This document shows positions 51,655 through 61,129 of a stretch of DNA of 64,000 nt, one piece after another. The stretch covers positions 868,596 through 932,595 of the forward strand of contig NZ_KI421504.1 of assembly GCF_000473165.1 (NCBI RefSeq), written 5' to 3'. Origin of the DNA: Leisingera aquimarina DSM 24565 (GTDB lineage Bacteria; Pseudomonadota; Alphaproteobacteria; Rhodobacterales; Rhodobacteraceae). Both the position numbers and the translations under genes were made by a program. The notes under the pieces are model-generated. The model saw only the letters and a program-made list of their open reading frames with translations, made no database searches and was not told the origin of the DNA. Numbering within the stretch: position 1 is the stretch's first letter; every line of letters starts with the position of its first letter.

Positions 51655-53018
51655 AGACTGTTCAGCAGGTCCTTGATTGCCGTTCTGTAGCCTGCGATCA
51701 CTCGGTCTCGGGCAATATGGCGGCCCTGTTGCACCACATGACGGCCGGCGCTCCAGACGTCGGTCACGGTGTCGTCGCCTGCCGCAAAGCACAGCCCGTC
51801 CAGCATCTGCTCCGGCTTCAGCGCGCACAAGGCCGGCACGCTGCTGTCAATCGCCACCAGATCCGCCAGAGCGCCCTCTTCGATCCGCCCGGCATCGCGG
51901 CCCAAGGCCTGCGCCCCGCCTTTCGCCGCGCCCATGTAAAGGGTTTCGCCAACCGACCCTTCGCCAGGCACCAGCACATTGCGGGCCAGATCGCGCAGGC
52001 GTTGGGAATACTCCAGCGTGCGCAGCTCTTCAGTCAGTGAAATCCGCACGTTAGAGTCTGATCCGACGCCGAAAACACCCTCATGCGCCAGGTATTCCAC
52101 CCCATTGAACGGCCCGTCGCCCAGGTTCGCCTCGGTGATCGGGCAGAGGCCTGCAACAGCGCCGGAACGGGCCATGCCCACGGTCTCGGCGCTGGTCATA
52201 TGGGTGGCGTGGATCAGGCACCATTTGCTGTCGACCGGCGCGTTTGCCAGCAGCCATTCCACAGGCCGCGCGCCAAGCCAATCGCTGATATCGGCCACTT
52301 CCTTGGGCTGTTCCGAGATGTGGATATGCACCGGCAGCCCGTTTGAGATCTGCAGAACCTCTGCCAGATCCTCGGGGCAGGTGGCCCGCAGCGAATGCGG
52401 CGCAATGCCGACGCAGGCGTCCTGCGGCAGATCCCGCGCAACTTTTTCGCGCGCCTGAGCGACCAGTTCAGAGAATTCCGCCACCGAATTGCCAAACCGC
52501 TGCTGGCCGCCATTCAGGTCCTGCTTATCAGCGCCGCCGTAGCTGTAAAGCACCGGCAGATGGGTGAGACCGATGCCGGTCTGGCCGGCGGCTGCAAAGA
52601 CCCGCTCGCTGAGTTCTGTCAGTGATGCAAAACGGGCTCCGCCCAGTTGGTGATGGACATAGTGAAATTCGCCAACCGAGGCATAACCGGCTTCCAGCAT
52701 CTCCATGAAAACCAGCGCAGCGATAGCCTCATATTGTTCCGGGGTGATGCGGTCCACGAACCGGTACATCAACTCGCGCCAGGTCCAGAAGCTGTCCTTG
52801 CCGGCCGCTCGGTACTCGGTCATCCCGGCCATCGCGCGCTGGAAGCTGTGGGAGTGCAGGTTGCCGAGCGACGGCAGCAGCACATCTGCCCGCGCATCTT
52901 CGGTTTGCGGCTGAGCACCTGTTTCCAGAGACGTGATCCGCCCGGCCTCAACTGTCAGCCGGAGGTTCTCTGCCCACCCTTGGGGCAGGCGGGCGCGCTG
53001 GGCGAATATTGTCTGCAT
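51651..53018 (-). CDS. hutF: formimidoylglutamate deiminase HutF
   Basis: HutF deiminates N-formimino-L-glutamate to N-formyl-L-glutamate and ammonia in the five-step histidine pathway. The 455-residue amidohydrolase has the zinc site in LGNLHSHSFQRAMAG (near residues 51-65), EFHYVHHQ, GIAPHSLRA, and LIHATHM with the later SDSNVRIS. Together with hutD this indicates histidine degradation; hutH, hutU, hutI and hutG are not in the window. Confidence 0.93.
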   Translation of the reverse strand: MQTIFAQRARLPQGWAENLRLTVEAGRITSLETGAQPQTEDARADVLLPSLGNLHSHSFQRAMAGMTEYRAAGKDSFWTWRELMYRFVDRITPEQYEAIAALVFMEMLEAGYASVGEFHYVHHQLGGARFASLTELSERVFAAAGQTGIGLTHLPVLYSYGGADKQDLNGGQQRFGNSVAEFSELVAQAREKVARDLPQDACVGIAPHSLRATCPEDLAEVLQISNGLPVHIHISEQPKEVADISDWLGARPVEWLLANAPVDSKWCLIHATHMTSAETVGMARSGAVAGLCPITEANLGDGPFNGVEYLAHEGVFGVGSDSNVRISLTEELRTLEYSQRLRDLARNVLVPGEGSVGETLYMGAAKGGAQALGRDAGRIEEGALADLVAIDSSVPALCALKPEQMLDGLCFAAGDDTVTDVWSAGRHVVQQGRHIARDRVIAGYRTAIKDLLNSL

Positions 53019-53263
53019 CCGTCTCTCTTATGTGTAGATGTATTACCTTTAGCGGCGTGCTTATTACACGGCAAGGGTTTTGCGCAGAAGGGGCGCTGCC
53101 CCCCCGGCCGGGTAGCCTCACCCCGGGATGCTTCCGGGCCGGAAGAACGGGGAGTCCAGCCTTCAAATATCCTGGGGCCTGGGGCAAAGCCCCAGCTGCC
53201 GGAGGCAAAAGAAAAACGCGCCCGGCTAGGGACGCGTTTCAAGATTTAGCACTGCGGTGCGGA
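53019..53263. repeat. GC-rich intergenic region with several hairpins
   Basis: Between hutF and dapD the sequence folds repeatedly: CCGGCC/GGCCGG arms at 53104-53109 and 53137-53142, a 7-bp stem at 53179-53195, and a terminator-like stem at 53216-53237. No gene is seen. The pattern resembles intergenic repeat palindromes common in Roseobacter genomes. Confidence 0.55.
53211..53237 (-). terminator. terminator of dapD
   Basis: On the minus strand an 8-bp stem with one bulge (53229-53237 with 53216-53223) is followed by TTTTTCTTTT. It lies about 27 bases after the dapD stop codon. Confidence 0.8.
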
Positions 53264-54091
53264 TCAGTCGCGCAGCAGCTCATTGATGCCGGTCTTGGAG
53301 CGGGTCTTCTCATCAACCCGCTTCACGATGACCGCGCAGTAGAGGCTGATGTTGTTCTTCGACGGCATCGAACCTGCGACCACAACTGAATAGGGCGGCA
53401 CTTCGCCATAGGTGACTTCACCGGTCTCGCGGTCGACGATCTTGGTCGATTTGCCGATGAACACGCCCATGCCCAGAACCGAGCCTTCGCGCACGATGCA
53501 GCCTTCGACCACTTCCGAACGGGCGCCGATGAAGCAGTTGTCCTCGATGATGGTGGGGCCCGCCTGCATCGGTTCCAGCACGCCGCCGATGCCGACGCCG
53601 CCCGACAGGTGCACGTTCTTGCCGATCTGGGCGCAGGAGCCGACGGTGGCCCAGGTATCAACCATGGTGCCTTCGCCGACATAGGCGCCGAGGTTCACGA
53701 AAGAGGGCATCAGCACCGCGCCCGGCGCAATATAGGCGGATTTGCGGACGACGCAGTTCGGCACCGCGCGGAAGCCTGCGGATTTCCACTGCTCCTCGCC
53801 CCAGCCGTTGAATTTGCTGTCGACCTTGTCCCACCAGCCACCAGCCTGCGGGCCGCCTTCGTGGATTTCCATGTCCTTGATGCGGAAGCCCAAGAGCACC
53901 GCCTTTTTGGCCCACTGGTTCACATGCCAGTCGCCGCTGTCCTGCTTTTCGGCCACCCGCAAGGAACCGGAGTCCAGCGCGTTCAGGGTGTCTTCGATGG
54001 CTTCACGCTGCTCGCCGGTGGTGGCGGGAGTGATGGTGTCGCGCGCCTCCCAGGCGGCTTCGATTGCTGCTTCCAGCTGGGCGTTGGACAT
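53264..54091 (-). CDS. dapD: tetrahydrodipicolinate N-succinyltransferase DapD
   Basis: DapD adds succinyl from succinyl-CoA to tetrahydrodipicolinate in lysine/diaminopimelate synthesis, one step upstream of the substrate made for DapE. The 275-residue protein has an N-terminal helical domain and a left-handed beta helix of hexapeptide repeats ([18 protein letters not shown], then [17 protein letters not shown]). ATG 54091 is chosen for GGAGG close upstream; the frame extends to 54241 but without family match. Confidence 0.95.
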   Translation of the reverse strand: MSNAQLEAAIEAAWEARDTITPATTGEQREAIEDTLNALDSGSLRVAEKQDSGDWHVNQWAKKAVLLGFRIKDMEIHEGGPQAGGWWDKVDSKFNGWGEEQWKSAGFRAVPNCVVRKSAYIAPGAVLMPSFVNLGAYVGEGTMVDTWATVGSCAQIGKNVHLSGGVGIGGVLEPMQAGPTIIEDNCFIGARSEVVEGCIVREGSVLGMGVFIGKSTKIVDRETGEVTYGEVPPYSVVVAGSMPSKNNISLYCAVIVKRVDEKTRSKTGINELLRD

Positions 54092-54201
54092 GGGGGTTCC
54101 TCCGGCATCCGTTAGATTCGGGGTTACATAACGGCAATCTGACCGCAGGTCATGTCCGGATTGCGTCCAAATTGCCGCCCTGCACGGCGTTTTGCCTGCA
54201 G

Positions 54202-54801
54202 TCAGCGCACCCGGCGCAGGTGGCGGCGTAGGATTTCGCAAGCCGCAGCGGGATCGCGGCGCTCCATCGCCTGCACGATGGCAGCATGATCACTGTCTAC
54301 CCGGCGCGTCCATTGGTGCTGCCAGTTGGCAAATAAATGGCGGGCAGCGGCGATATGCAAATCGTCGATCGAGGCCAAGAGCCGCGGCATCGCGCAAGGG
54401 GCCAGGATCACCCGGTGAAAGGCCCGGTTCAGGCGTTCCCAGCCGGCCATGTCTTCTGCTGCATCACAGGCGAGGCGGGCGGCATCGGCGGCAGCGGTAT
54501 CCTCGGGCGTCAGGCGGGCAAAGGCGTGGGTCAGGGCCAGTACCTCCAGCGCCACCCGCATTTCGATCACTTCGCGGATCTCAGCAGGATTCAGGGCGCT
54601 GACCCGTGTGCCGCGGCGGGGTTCGGATTGGGCGAGGCCATGCGCCTCCAGCCGCAGGAGCGCTTCGCGCACCGGAACGTGGCTGGCGTCAAACTCGCGC
54701 GCGATATGGTCCTGGCGCAGTTTTTCGCCGGCAGGCAGGCTGCCGGTGATGATGCGCTCACTTAAGGCGTGATAAATCGTATCGGCAATGGTTGCGGACA
54801 T
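54202..54801 (-). CDS. GntR-family transcriptional regulator (FCD type)
   Basis: A 199-residue regulator with an N-terminal winged helix ([20 protein letters not shown], then the recognition helix [16 protein letters not shown]) and an FCD helical domain with the metal/ligand-binding pattern ending in [20 protein letters not shown]. It lies 38 bases downstream of the threonine dehydratase-like gene on the same strand and may control it. The effector is unknown. Confidence 0.9.
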   Translation of the reverse strand: MSATIADTIYHALSERIITGSLPAGEKLRQDHIAREFDASHVPVREALLRLEAHGLAQSEPRRGTRVSALNPAEIREVIEMRVALEVLALTHAFARLTPEDTAAADAARLACDAAEDMAGWERLNRAFHRVILAPCAMPRLLASIDDLHIAAARHLFANWQHQWTRRVDSDHAAIVQAMERRDPAAACEILRRHLRRVR

Positions 54802-54839
54802 GCCACGGCGATACCCGCGCCGCGGTCAGCCCGCAAGGA

Positions 54840-55760
54840 TTATCCCAGCGGGTCCGGGGCAATGTTGCCGCCGCAGATCAGCACCGCCACGCGTTCGCCA
54901 GGGGCGGGGCAGTAGGCGCCGCATATCAGCGCAGCCAGGGCGGTGGCGCCTGCCGGTTCGACCAGGATCCGCCGTTCGCGCCACAGCGCGGTCTGGGCCT
55001 TGGTGATGGCGCTGTCCGGCACGGTCACCGATGCCAGGTCTTGTGCCGAGGCAAACTCGAAACAGATAGCGCCAATGCGTTTGGCACCAAGGGCGTTGGC
55101 CGCCACGCCGGAAACTTCCACATCCACTGGCTGGCGGGCCTGCAAGGCCGCATTCAGCGCGCAAGCGGTTTCGGGCTCCACCGCCACGATCTTCTTTGCT
55201 CCCTGGAGCCAGGCCAGCGCGCCGGCAATCAGCCCGCCGCCGCCCACCGCGATCAGAAGGGTATCCGCCTCAAGGCCTTGGGCCTGCCATTCGGCAAAGC
55301 AGGTGCCCTGGCCGGCAACCGTGGCGGGGGCGTCGTAGGCGTGGACCTGCATGGCGCCGGTCTCCGCCTCATAGGCCTGGGCCTGTTCCAGTGCGTTGGC
55401 ATAGGCGCCGGGCACCACCTGCAGATCAGCCCCGGTTCGTTCGATCAGTGATATTTTGGCCGGGCCTGCCATCTCGGGCACGTAAATCCGGGCCTTGTGG
55501 CCCAGCTGGTGCGCGGCATAGGCCGCGGCGGCGCCGTGGTTGCCGCCCGAGGCCGCCACCAGTCCCGCCGGCGGCACTGGCTGGCTCAGCAATGTGTTGA
55601 AGGCACCGCGGGCCTTAAAGCTGCCGGTGTGCTGCATGTGCTCCAACTTCAGCTCCACTGGGAAATCCAGGCCGAAGCCCTGCGTTTTCATCACCGGGGT
55701 CCGCTGCACATGGGGGCCAACGCGTTCTGCTGCGTTCCTGATTTCATCCTGCCAGTTCAT
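54840..55760 (-). CDS. threonine/serine dehydratase-like PLP enzyme
   Basis: Fold-type II PLP enzyme of 306 residues. The Schiff-base Lys is K49 in QHTGSFKARGAF, the substrate/phosphate loop is ASGGNHG (70-76), and AVGGGGLIAG is the phosphate-binding Gly loop. Threonine ammonia-lyase, serine racemase and hydroxyaspartate dehydratase share this pattern, so substrate is open. There is no ACT regulatory domain, so it resembles the catabolic form. ATG 55760 is preceded by GGGAGAT. Confidence 0.88.
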   Translation of the reverse strand: MNWQDEIRNAAERVGPHVQRTPVMKTQGFGLDFPVELKLEHMQHTGSFKARGAFNTLLSQPVPPAGLVAASGGNHGAAAAYAAHQLGHKARIYVPEMAGPAKISLIERTGADLQVVPGAYANALEQAQAYEAETGAMQVHAYDAPATVAGQGTCFAEWQAQGLEADTLLIAVGGGGLIAGALAWLQGAKKIVAVEPETACALNAALQARQPVDVEVSGVAANALGAKRIGAICFEFASAQDLASVTVPDSAITKAQTALWRERRILVEPAGATALAALICGAYCPAPGERVAVLICGGNIAPDPLG

Positions 55761-55906
55761 GCGCCGATCTCCCTGCCTTCTGCGCGGGAACCTTATCGGC
55801 GCCGCCGCTGTGTGCAAGCGCTACGGTGCGTTGTTGCATTCTTGATTGGCGCTAACGGCCAAGGGCGGCTACAAAGGGAGTCCTGTTGATTAATCTGGGA
55901 TTTTCT

Positions 55907-56755
55907 ATGACCGAAGACCGCCACAGCCGTTTCCGCGATGCCCATTCCGACCGGGACCGGGCCGAACATGTGCCCGCCACCCCGCAGACCCAGGCGCCTG
56001 CCTACCGGCTTGCCTTTGCCGATGAAGAGTTTCTGTGCCGCGAGGAACTGCGCCCGGTGCGGTTGCAGCTGGAGCTGCTGAAACCGGAGCTGATGCTGAA
56101 CGAGCATGGCATCGAAAGCACCATTGTGATGTTCGGTGGCGCCCGGATCCCGGATCCCAAGCACAAGGATCAGGCGCGGACTCAGACGCTGGCGGATCTG
56201 TCGCATTTCTATGATGAGGCGCGCGCGTTCGCCAGGCTGATGACCGAAAAGTCGAAGGAGAGCGGTGGCCGTCAGAATGTGATTGTGACCGGCGGCGGCC
56301 CCGGAGTGATGGAGGCGGGCAACCGTGGCGCATTGGATGCAGGCGGCCAGTCCATTGGTCTGTCAATCGTTCTGCCGCACGAGCAAGCGCCTAATGGTTA
56401 TGTGACGCCAGACCTTAGCTTTAACTTCCACTACTTCGCGATCCGCAAAATGCATTTCCTGATGCGGGCGCGGGCAATTACCGTGTTCCCGGGCGGGTTT
56501 GGAACTCTGGATGAGCTGTTCGAGAGCCTGACCCTGATCCAGACTGGCCGGATGGAGCGGGTGCCGTTCCTGCTGTTCGGCAAGGCGTTCTGGGACAAGA
56601 TCATCAATTGGGAGGCGCTGGCCGATGCCGGCACCATTTCAGATCAGGATCTGGACCTGTTCCGCGTGGTCGACACCGCCCAAGAGGCGGTGGAGATCAT
56701 CGAAAATTGGGAGCCTGCGCCGCCGCGCGACAGCCTGCCCGGACGCGAGCGCTAA
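55907..56755 (+). CDS. LOG-family protein
   Basis: The protein (282 residues from ATG 55907) contains the LOG motifs: GGARIPDP, VTGGGPGVMEAGNRGA, then RKMHFLMRARA and FPGGFGTLDELFE. LOG-fold proteins release bases from nucleoside 5'-monophosphates, first recognised in cytokinin activation; the bacterial role is often unknown. The N-terminal 60 residues are an extension beyond the standard domain. A TTG at 55886 with a good ribosome binding site is an alternative start. Confidence 0.85.
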   Translation: MTEDRHSRFRDAHSDRDRAEHVPATPQTQAPAYRLAFADEEFLCREELRPVRLQLELLKPELMLNEHGIESTIVMFGGARIPDPKHKDQARTQTLADLSHFYDEARAFARLMTEKSKESGGRQNVIVTGGGPGVMEAGNRGALDAGGQSIGLSIVLPHEQAPNGYVTPDLSFNFHYFAIRKMHFLMRARAITVFPGGFGTLDELFESLTLIQTGRMERVPFLLFGKAFWDKIINWEALADAGTISDQDLDLFRVVDTAQEAVEIIENWEPAPPRDSLPGRER

Positions 56756-56785
56756 GCGCCGTAAGCAAAGCAGCTGTTGCCGGGA

Positions 56786-56995
56786 TCAAGCAAATTCCGG
56801 CGGCAGCCTGCCAACCTCGTCACCGGTTGTCAGACGGGTGAGGATCTGGGCACCTTCTACGGTTTTTATAGAATAGCCATACCCGCGCAGGCGGAACTGC
56901 CATTCCCGCGGACTAAGTGCCTTTTCCCGTTCGCTGCGGATCAGGTCCAGCACGCTGGGGTCAATCGGGGCAGTCTTGCGTTCCATTGGAGCCAT
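56786..56995 (-). CDS. small basic protein of unknown function (69 residues)
   Basis: From ATG 56995 (preceded by AAGGA at good spacing) the protein reads MAPMERKTAPIDPSVLDLIR and has a central REWQFRLRGYGYSIK, then ends LPPEFA. It is mixed helical and charged without membrane or signal segment. I recognise no family. The open frame runs further upstream to 57124 but without a matching start signal. Confidence 0.6.
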   Translation of the reverse strand: MAPMERKTAPIDPSVLDLIRSEREKALSPREWQFRLRGYGYSIKTVEGAQILTRLTTGDEVGRLPPEFA

Positions 56996-57326
56996 CTGTG
57001 CGTCCTTCTGAAAATGAATTGTCTGCGTTTTGGAAACTGTTCCCGGCAAACGGCTGAATTTAAGCTGTATTGTGAAAAGAATACGGCGGGCTGGCCTGCG
57101 TTCCGGAGTGCGGCTCTTGTGCAACAGTTCTCAGGCGTGGTGATGCCGCGGCGACGCGGGCGGGAGAGCCGGCGGGAAATCGGACTTCATCAGACGGTTT
57201 TCGCGCGGTAAATTGCCAATTGCAGCAAATTGTCATTTCTTCGATCGGCCTGAGGCCGGAAGCGGGCCAAACTTGGCCACATTTACAAACAAAAACTTAC
57301 CGTTGACAGGATAGTGGAGACCGTTG

Positions 57327-58568
57327 ATGCCCGAAGTTTCAGATTACACGGCGCTTTTAGCCTATACATCGAACAGCAGCCTCCGCTGGAACAGCCTAGC
57401 TGATCTCGGCACTCAAACTGTGGTGACCTACAGCTTTGTCGATAGCGGTGACTTGGGGGATGTGGCTGACGACCCCTATGGTGCCAGCAGCTATTGGCCC
57501 TTCAACAGCACGCAGCGCGACTATTTCCGCCTGGCTCTTGCGGAGTTTGAAGAGGCGTCCGGCTTGCTGTTTGTCGAAACGGACGGTCCGGCAATGATCA
57601 ACGCCTTTGGCTACAACGGCGGCTCTGCTGCAGGCTGGGCGGATCTTGCCTGGTCCAACTCCTACTCCACCAATGAGGGGGAGCTGGCGATTGAAAGCAC
57701 TGATATGGCACCGGGATCCTATGGCTATGAAACGGTGCTGCACGAGATCGGCCATGCGCTGGGTCTTGAACATCCGCATGACGGCGACAATACGCTGGCG
57801 GACCATCTGGACGACCAGGCACACACCGTGATGACCTATAATCATGCCGGGTACAATGTCACTGAGCTGGGCACATTTGATGTGCAAGCTCTGACCCATA
57901 TATATGGCGATACCGGCGGAACCGCAGGATGGAGAGCTTACGTCAATACGGCGGGCGACGTGGTGATCAAGGCCAGCAGCCGTGCAGAAACTGTATTGGC
58001 GACCGGACAGGATACCAAGATTTATGCAAAGGGCGGCGAAGATACGGTCATCGGCCACGAAGCGGATGACCACTTGTTCGGCGGCGGCGGCGCTGACAGT
58101 CTTACTGGGGGCTATGGCGAAGACAGGCTAGTGGGCGGTAAGGGATCGGACGTTTTGATCGGCGGATTGGATGAGACCGATTATTCAGGCGCCTACGATG
58201 AAGACGATTTTCTGAAAGGAAATGGCGGCAGGGACACGCTTTTCGGCGGCCAGGGGGATGACAGGCTGATCGGCGGCAACGGCAAAGACCGTCTTGTCGG
58301 CGGTGAAGGATCTGACGTTTTGACAGGGGGGAAACACGCGGATGTTTTTGTGTTCGTGTCTGCCGATTATTGGGAAGACGAAGTCATCACGGATTTTGGC
58401 AAAGGCGATGACCGGATCGAATTCTTTGACACCTCAGTGGAAGACTTCAGCGATCTGACCATCACACAGGAAAATGGCAGCACCCTGATCGGATTTTTCG
58501 GCAGTCACCAGATCGAGTTGACGGGCTATACCGGCACGCTCACCGAGGACCACTTCCTGTTTACTTGA
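57327..58568 (+). CDS. serralysin-type M10 metalloprotease with RTX repeats
   Basis: A 413-residue secreted zinc protease. The zinc motif HEIGHALGLEHPHDG has ligands H139, H143 and H149 with catalytic E140, and the Met-turn is in HTVMTYNHAG. There is no signal peptide. The C-terminal half has glycine-rich calcium-binding repeats (GGxGxDxLxGG) from about residue 230 to 345 and a closing domain typical of type I secretion substrates. No type I exporter genes are in the window. GGAGA precedes the ATG; TTG 57324 is adjacent. Confidence 0.9.
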   Translation: MPEVSDYTALLAYTSNSSLRWNSLADLGTQTVVTYSFVDSGDLGDVADDPYGASSYWPFNSTQRDYFRLALAEFEEASGLLFVETDGPAMINAFGYNGGSAAGWADLAWSNSYSTNEGELAIESTDMAPGSYGYETVLHEIGHALGLEHPHDGDNTLADHLDDQAHTVMTYNHAGYNVTELGTFDVQALTHIYGDTGGTAGWRAYVNTAGDVVIKASSRAETVLATGQDTKIYAKGGEDTVIGHEADDHLFGGGGADSLTGGYGEDRLVGGKGSDVLIGGLDETDYSGAYDEDDFLKGNGGRDTLFGGQGDDRLIGGNGKDRLVGGEGSDVLTGGKHADVFVFVSADYWEDEVITDFGKGDDRIEFFDTSVEDFSDLTITQENGSTLIGFFGSHQIELTGYTGTLTEDHFLFT

Positions 58569-58610
58569 TATGGCAGCCGGGGAACCTGCCGCACCGGGGC
58601 CGGATCCGGG

Positions 58611-59798
58611 TTACTTCAACCCGGCTTCGGCCTCAATCTGCTTGCGGCTCTTGCGGGCGCGCTCGGTTGCCGATTTCAGCTGGCCGCAGGCCGCCATAAT
58701 ATCATCGCCCCGCGTCTTGCGGATCGGCGAGGCATAACCGGCCTGATAGACGATATTGGCAAAGGCATGGATGCGGTTGTTCGAGGACCGCCTGTAGGGG
58801 CTGCCGGGCCATTCGTTGAACGGGATCAGGTTGATCTTGGCCGGGATGTTGTAGCGCTTGATGTGCTCGATCAGCCGGTGCGCGTCCGCGTCAGTGTCAT
58901 TGACCCCGTCCAGCATCACATATTCAAATGTGATCCGCTCGGAGTTCGACACTTTGGGGTAATCCGCAAGTGCCTGCAGCAGCTCGTCAATATTCCAGCG
59001 CTTGTTGATCGGCACCAGCTTGTCGCGGATCTCGTTGGTGGTGGCGTGGAAGGAAATCGCCAGCAGACAGCCGATTTCTTCGGCAGTGCGGGCAATCTCC
59101 GGCACCACGCCTGAGGTCGACAGGGTAATCCGGCGGCGGCTGAGCGAGATGCCCTCAGGATCCATCGCAATCTTCATCGCGTCGCGGACGTTGTCGAAGT
59201 TGTACAGCGGCTCCCCCATGCCCATCAGAACGATGTTCGACAACAGGCGGGTTTCATCCTTGGGCGCGCCAGGCACCGGCCATTCCTCCAGATCGTCGCG
59301 CGCCATCATCACCTGGCCGACAATCTCGGCCGGGGTCAGGTTGCGCACCAGCTTCTGGGTGCCGGTGTGGCAGAACGAGCAGGTCAGGGTGCAGCCCACT
59401 TGGGACGAGATGCACAGCGTGCCGCGGCCGTCTTCGGGGATATAGACCACCTCGACTTCATGCCCGCCGGCGATCCGCACCAGGTATTTGCGGGTGCCGT
59501 CGGTGGAGACCTGCTTACTCACCACTTCCGGGATGCGGACTTCGAAGGTGTCTGCCAGGTCTGCGCGGTAGGCTTTGGCCAGGTTGGTCATATCCGCGAA
59601 GTCGCGCTTGCCCCACTGGTAGATCCACTGCCAGATCTGTCCGACACGCATCTTGGCCTGTTTTTCCGGTGTGCCGTGTTCGATTAACACCTCGCGCATG
59701 CGCTCGCGGGTGAGGCCGACAAGGTTGATCTTGCCGCCTTCGGGATCCTTGCGGGGCAGGGTCAATACGTCCTGGGTAATCGGCGCGCTGGCGGTCAT
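58611..59798 (-). CDS. rlmN: 23S rRNA/tRNA adenine C2-methyltransferase RlmN
   Basis: Radical SAM enzyme that methylates A2503 of 23S rRNA and A37 of some tRNAs. The 395-residue protein has the radical SAM cysteines C136, C140 and C143 ([12 protein letters not shown]), and the C-terminal Cys of MAACGQLK near residue 373 for the second catalytic cysteine. The segments [14 protein letters not shown] and [20 protein letters not shown] are diagnostic. It is transcribed alone. Confidence 0.96.
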   Translation of the reverse strand: MTASAPITQDVLTLPRKDPEGGKINLVGLTRERMREVLIEHGTPEKQAKMRVGQIWQWIYQWGKRDFADMTNLAKAYRADLADTFEVRIPEVVSKQVSTDGTRKYLVRIAGGHEVEVVYIPEDGRGTLCISSQVGCTLTCSFCHTGTQKLVRNLTPAEIVGQVMMARDDLEEWPVPGAPKDETRLLSNIVLMGMGEPLYNFDNVRDAMKIAMDPEGISLSRRRITLSTSGVVPEIARTAEEIGCLLAISFHATTNEIRDKLVPINKRWNIDELLQALADYPKVSNSERITFEYVMLDGVNDTDADAHRLIEHIKRYNIPAKINLIPFNEWPGSPYRRSSNNRIHAFANIVYQAGYASPIRKTRGDDIMAACGQLKSATERARKSRKQIEAEAGLK

Positions 59799-59907
59799 GG
59801 GCTTTAGCCTCGGTGCTGGTGGGCGGATGCGGCTCTATATAGGATTCCCGCGAAAGATCAAAAGGAATCCTTGAACGCATATTTCAGACCGCCGCACTGA
59901 CCAGTGC

Positions 59908-60303
59908 CTATCTGGAAAACCGCACCAGCTCCTCGACCCGGGCGCGTCCCAAGGTCGTCCAGCACGCCCGCGTTGCAATTCCGGCGTCTTCACGCACTGC
60001 ATGGGCTTCGCCGGCAAAGGCGCAATGCGCGCCCCGGAACGCTTCCCATGCGGTTTGGCTCTCAATCAGTGCAGCTTCAACGGCAGTCCCGCCATTGGTG
60101 TTGTCACGCTCTGCAGCGGCGACCATTGCGGCTTCCAACGCGTTGAGCAGTGCGGCTTCCACTCCCTCTTCATCATCCGCCACGCAGGAACCGACTTCCT
60201 CACGGCTTCCCGCGCCGCATTCCAGCGCCGGATTGGCAAAAGCAGGCGGGAAAAGCAGCGCAACTGCAAGGCAAGCGCACGGGAGACTGGCTGAGTTCGG
60301 CAT
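59908..60303 (-). CDS. small exported LprI-like protein
   Basis: A signal peptide (ending near AFA, about residue 24) leads to a mature protein with Cys residues (LECGAG, SCVADDEEG, HCAFAG, RACWTTL), in the pattern of the DUF1311/LprI family, some members of which inhibit lysozyme. The 131-residue length from ATG 60303 is chosen for AGGAGG eight bases upstream; GTG 60312 is in frame. The function is predicted from family only. It lies near a second exported protein on the same strand. Confidence 0.7.
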   Translation of the reverse strand: MPNSASLPCACLAVALLFPPAFANPALECGAGSREEVGSCVADDEEGVEAALLNALEAAMVAAAERDNTNGGTAVEAALIESQTAWEAFRGAHCAFAGEAHAVREDAGIATRACWTTLGRARVEELVRFSR

Positions 60304-60405
60304 GGCAGGCACCTCCTGCTTCCCATGCTAGGCCGCTTGCGGGCTTCAAACAAGAAAACCCCGGCGCGAGCCGAGGTTTGGTGTGTTTCCGCTAGGCAGC
60401 AGATA

Positions 60406-60936
60406 TTACTTGCTGCAGCGTTTTTCCGCGTCTTCCAAGGCGGCCGTGAATCCCAGCAGCGAGAAGCTGTCTTTGGTTTGGGTGCCCCGGGCAGATCGCG
60501 CGGTCAGCACCGCATTTGCGCCGCGCTTCATGGCGGTGACAATCTTGGCGTCGTCCGCAGGTGTGGCCGGCCAGGCCCATTCGCCCTCGGTGAACAGTTC
60601 AAATTCGGACTCGCCAATGGCCATGTTCACGGTGGATCCCGGCGCAAACGGATAGCCGCCGGTAAAGCTGACTTCGCCTTTGGGGGTGTCGCTGCTGCGG
60701 AAGGTGACAAACAGCTGGATTTCGCTGCGGCGCACCGCCACGACGCGGCCGTCGCGGGTGTTCACGGTTTCCTTTGGTGCGGAAACCCCCCAGCATTCAT
60801 TCGGATTGTCGCCTTCAAAGACGCTCCAGTCCACCTTGGCTGCAACGCGATTATTCGACGTTGCTTGCGCAGATGCGGTGGTTGCCAATGCTGCCAGACA
60901 CAGGCCCGCAGCCACGCGGGCGAGTTTCAATGCCAT
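60406..60936 (-). CDS. invasion-associated locus B (IalB) family exported protein
   Basis: A 176-residue protein with a signal peptide (MALKLARVAAGLCLAALATT, cleavage near ASA). The mature part WSVFEGDNPNECWGVSAPK and TKDSFSLLGFTAALEDAEKRC matches the IalB/DUF1176-like pattern seen in many alphaproteobacterial periplasmic proteins. The molecular function is unknown. I start at ATG 60936; an upstream ATG at 60951 is in frame. It stands upstream of and co-oriented with the LprI-like gene. Confidence 0.72.
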   Translation of the reverse strand: MALKLARVAAGLCLAALATTASAQATSNNRVAAKVDWSVFEGDNPNECWGVSAPKETVNTRDGRVVAVRRSEIQLFVTFRSSDTPKGEVSFTGGYPFAPGSTVNMAIGESEFELFTEGEWAWPATPADDAKIVTAMKRGANAVLTARSARGTQTKDSFSLLGFTAALEDAEKRCSK

Positions 60937-61129
60937 TTGTCCCGACTCCAAGACTGTTCTCTAAACCTCAAATACCAAACAAAGGGCCCGCAGCGTTTCA
61001 ACCGCTGTCTGATCCCGATCCCCTCGCTTGCGCTACACAAGCACACTAACGTAACTAGCACCACGGGCGAAAGTGCGTTTTGGCAGGATTTCGCCCAGAA
61101 AACCGCACGGAAAGATAAGGGGAGACATC

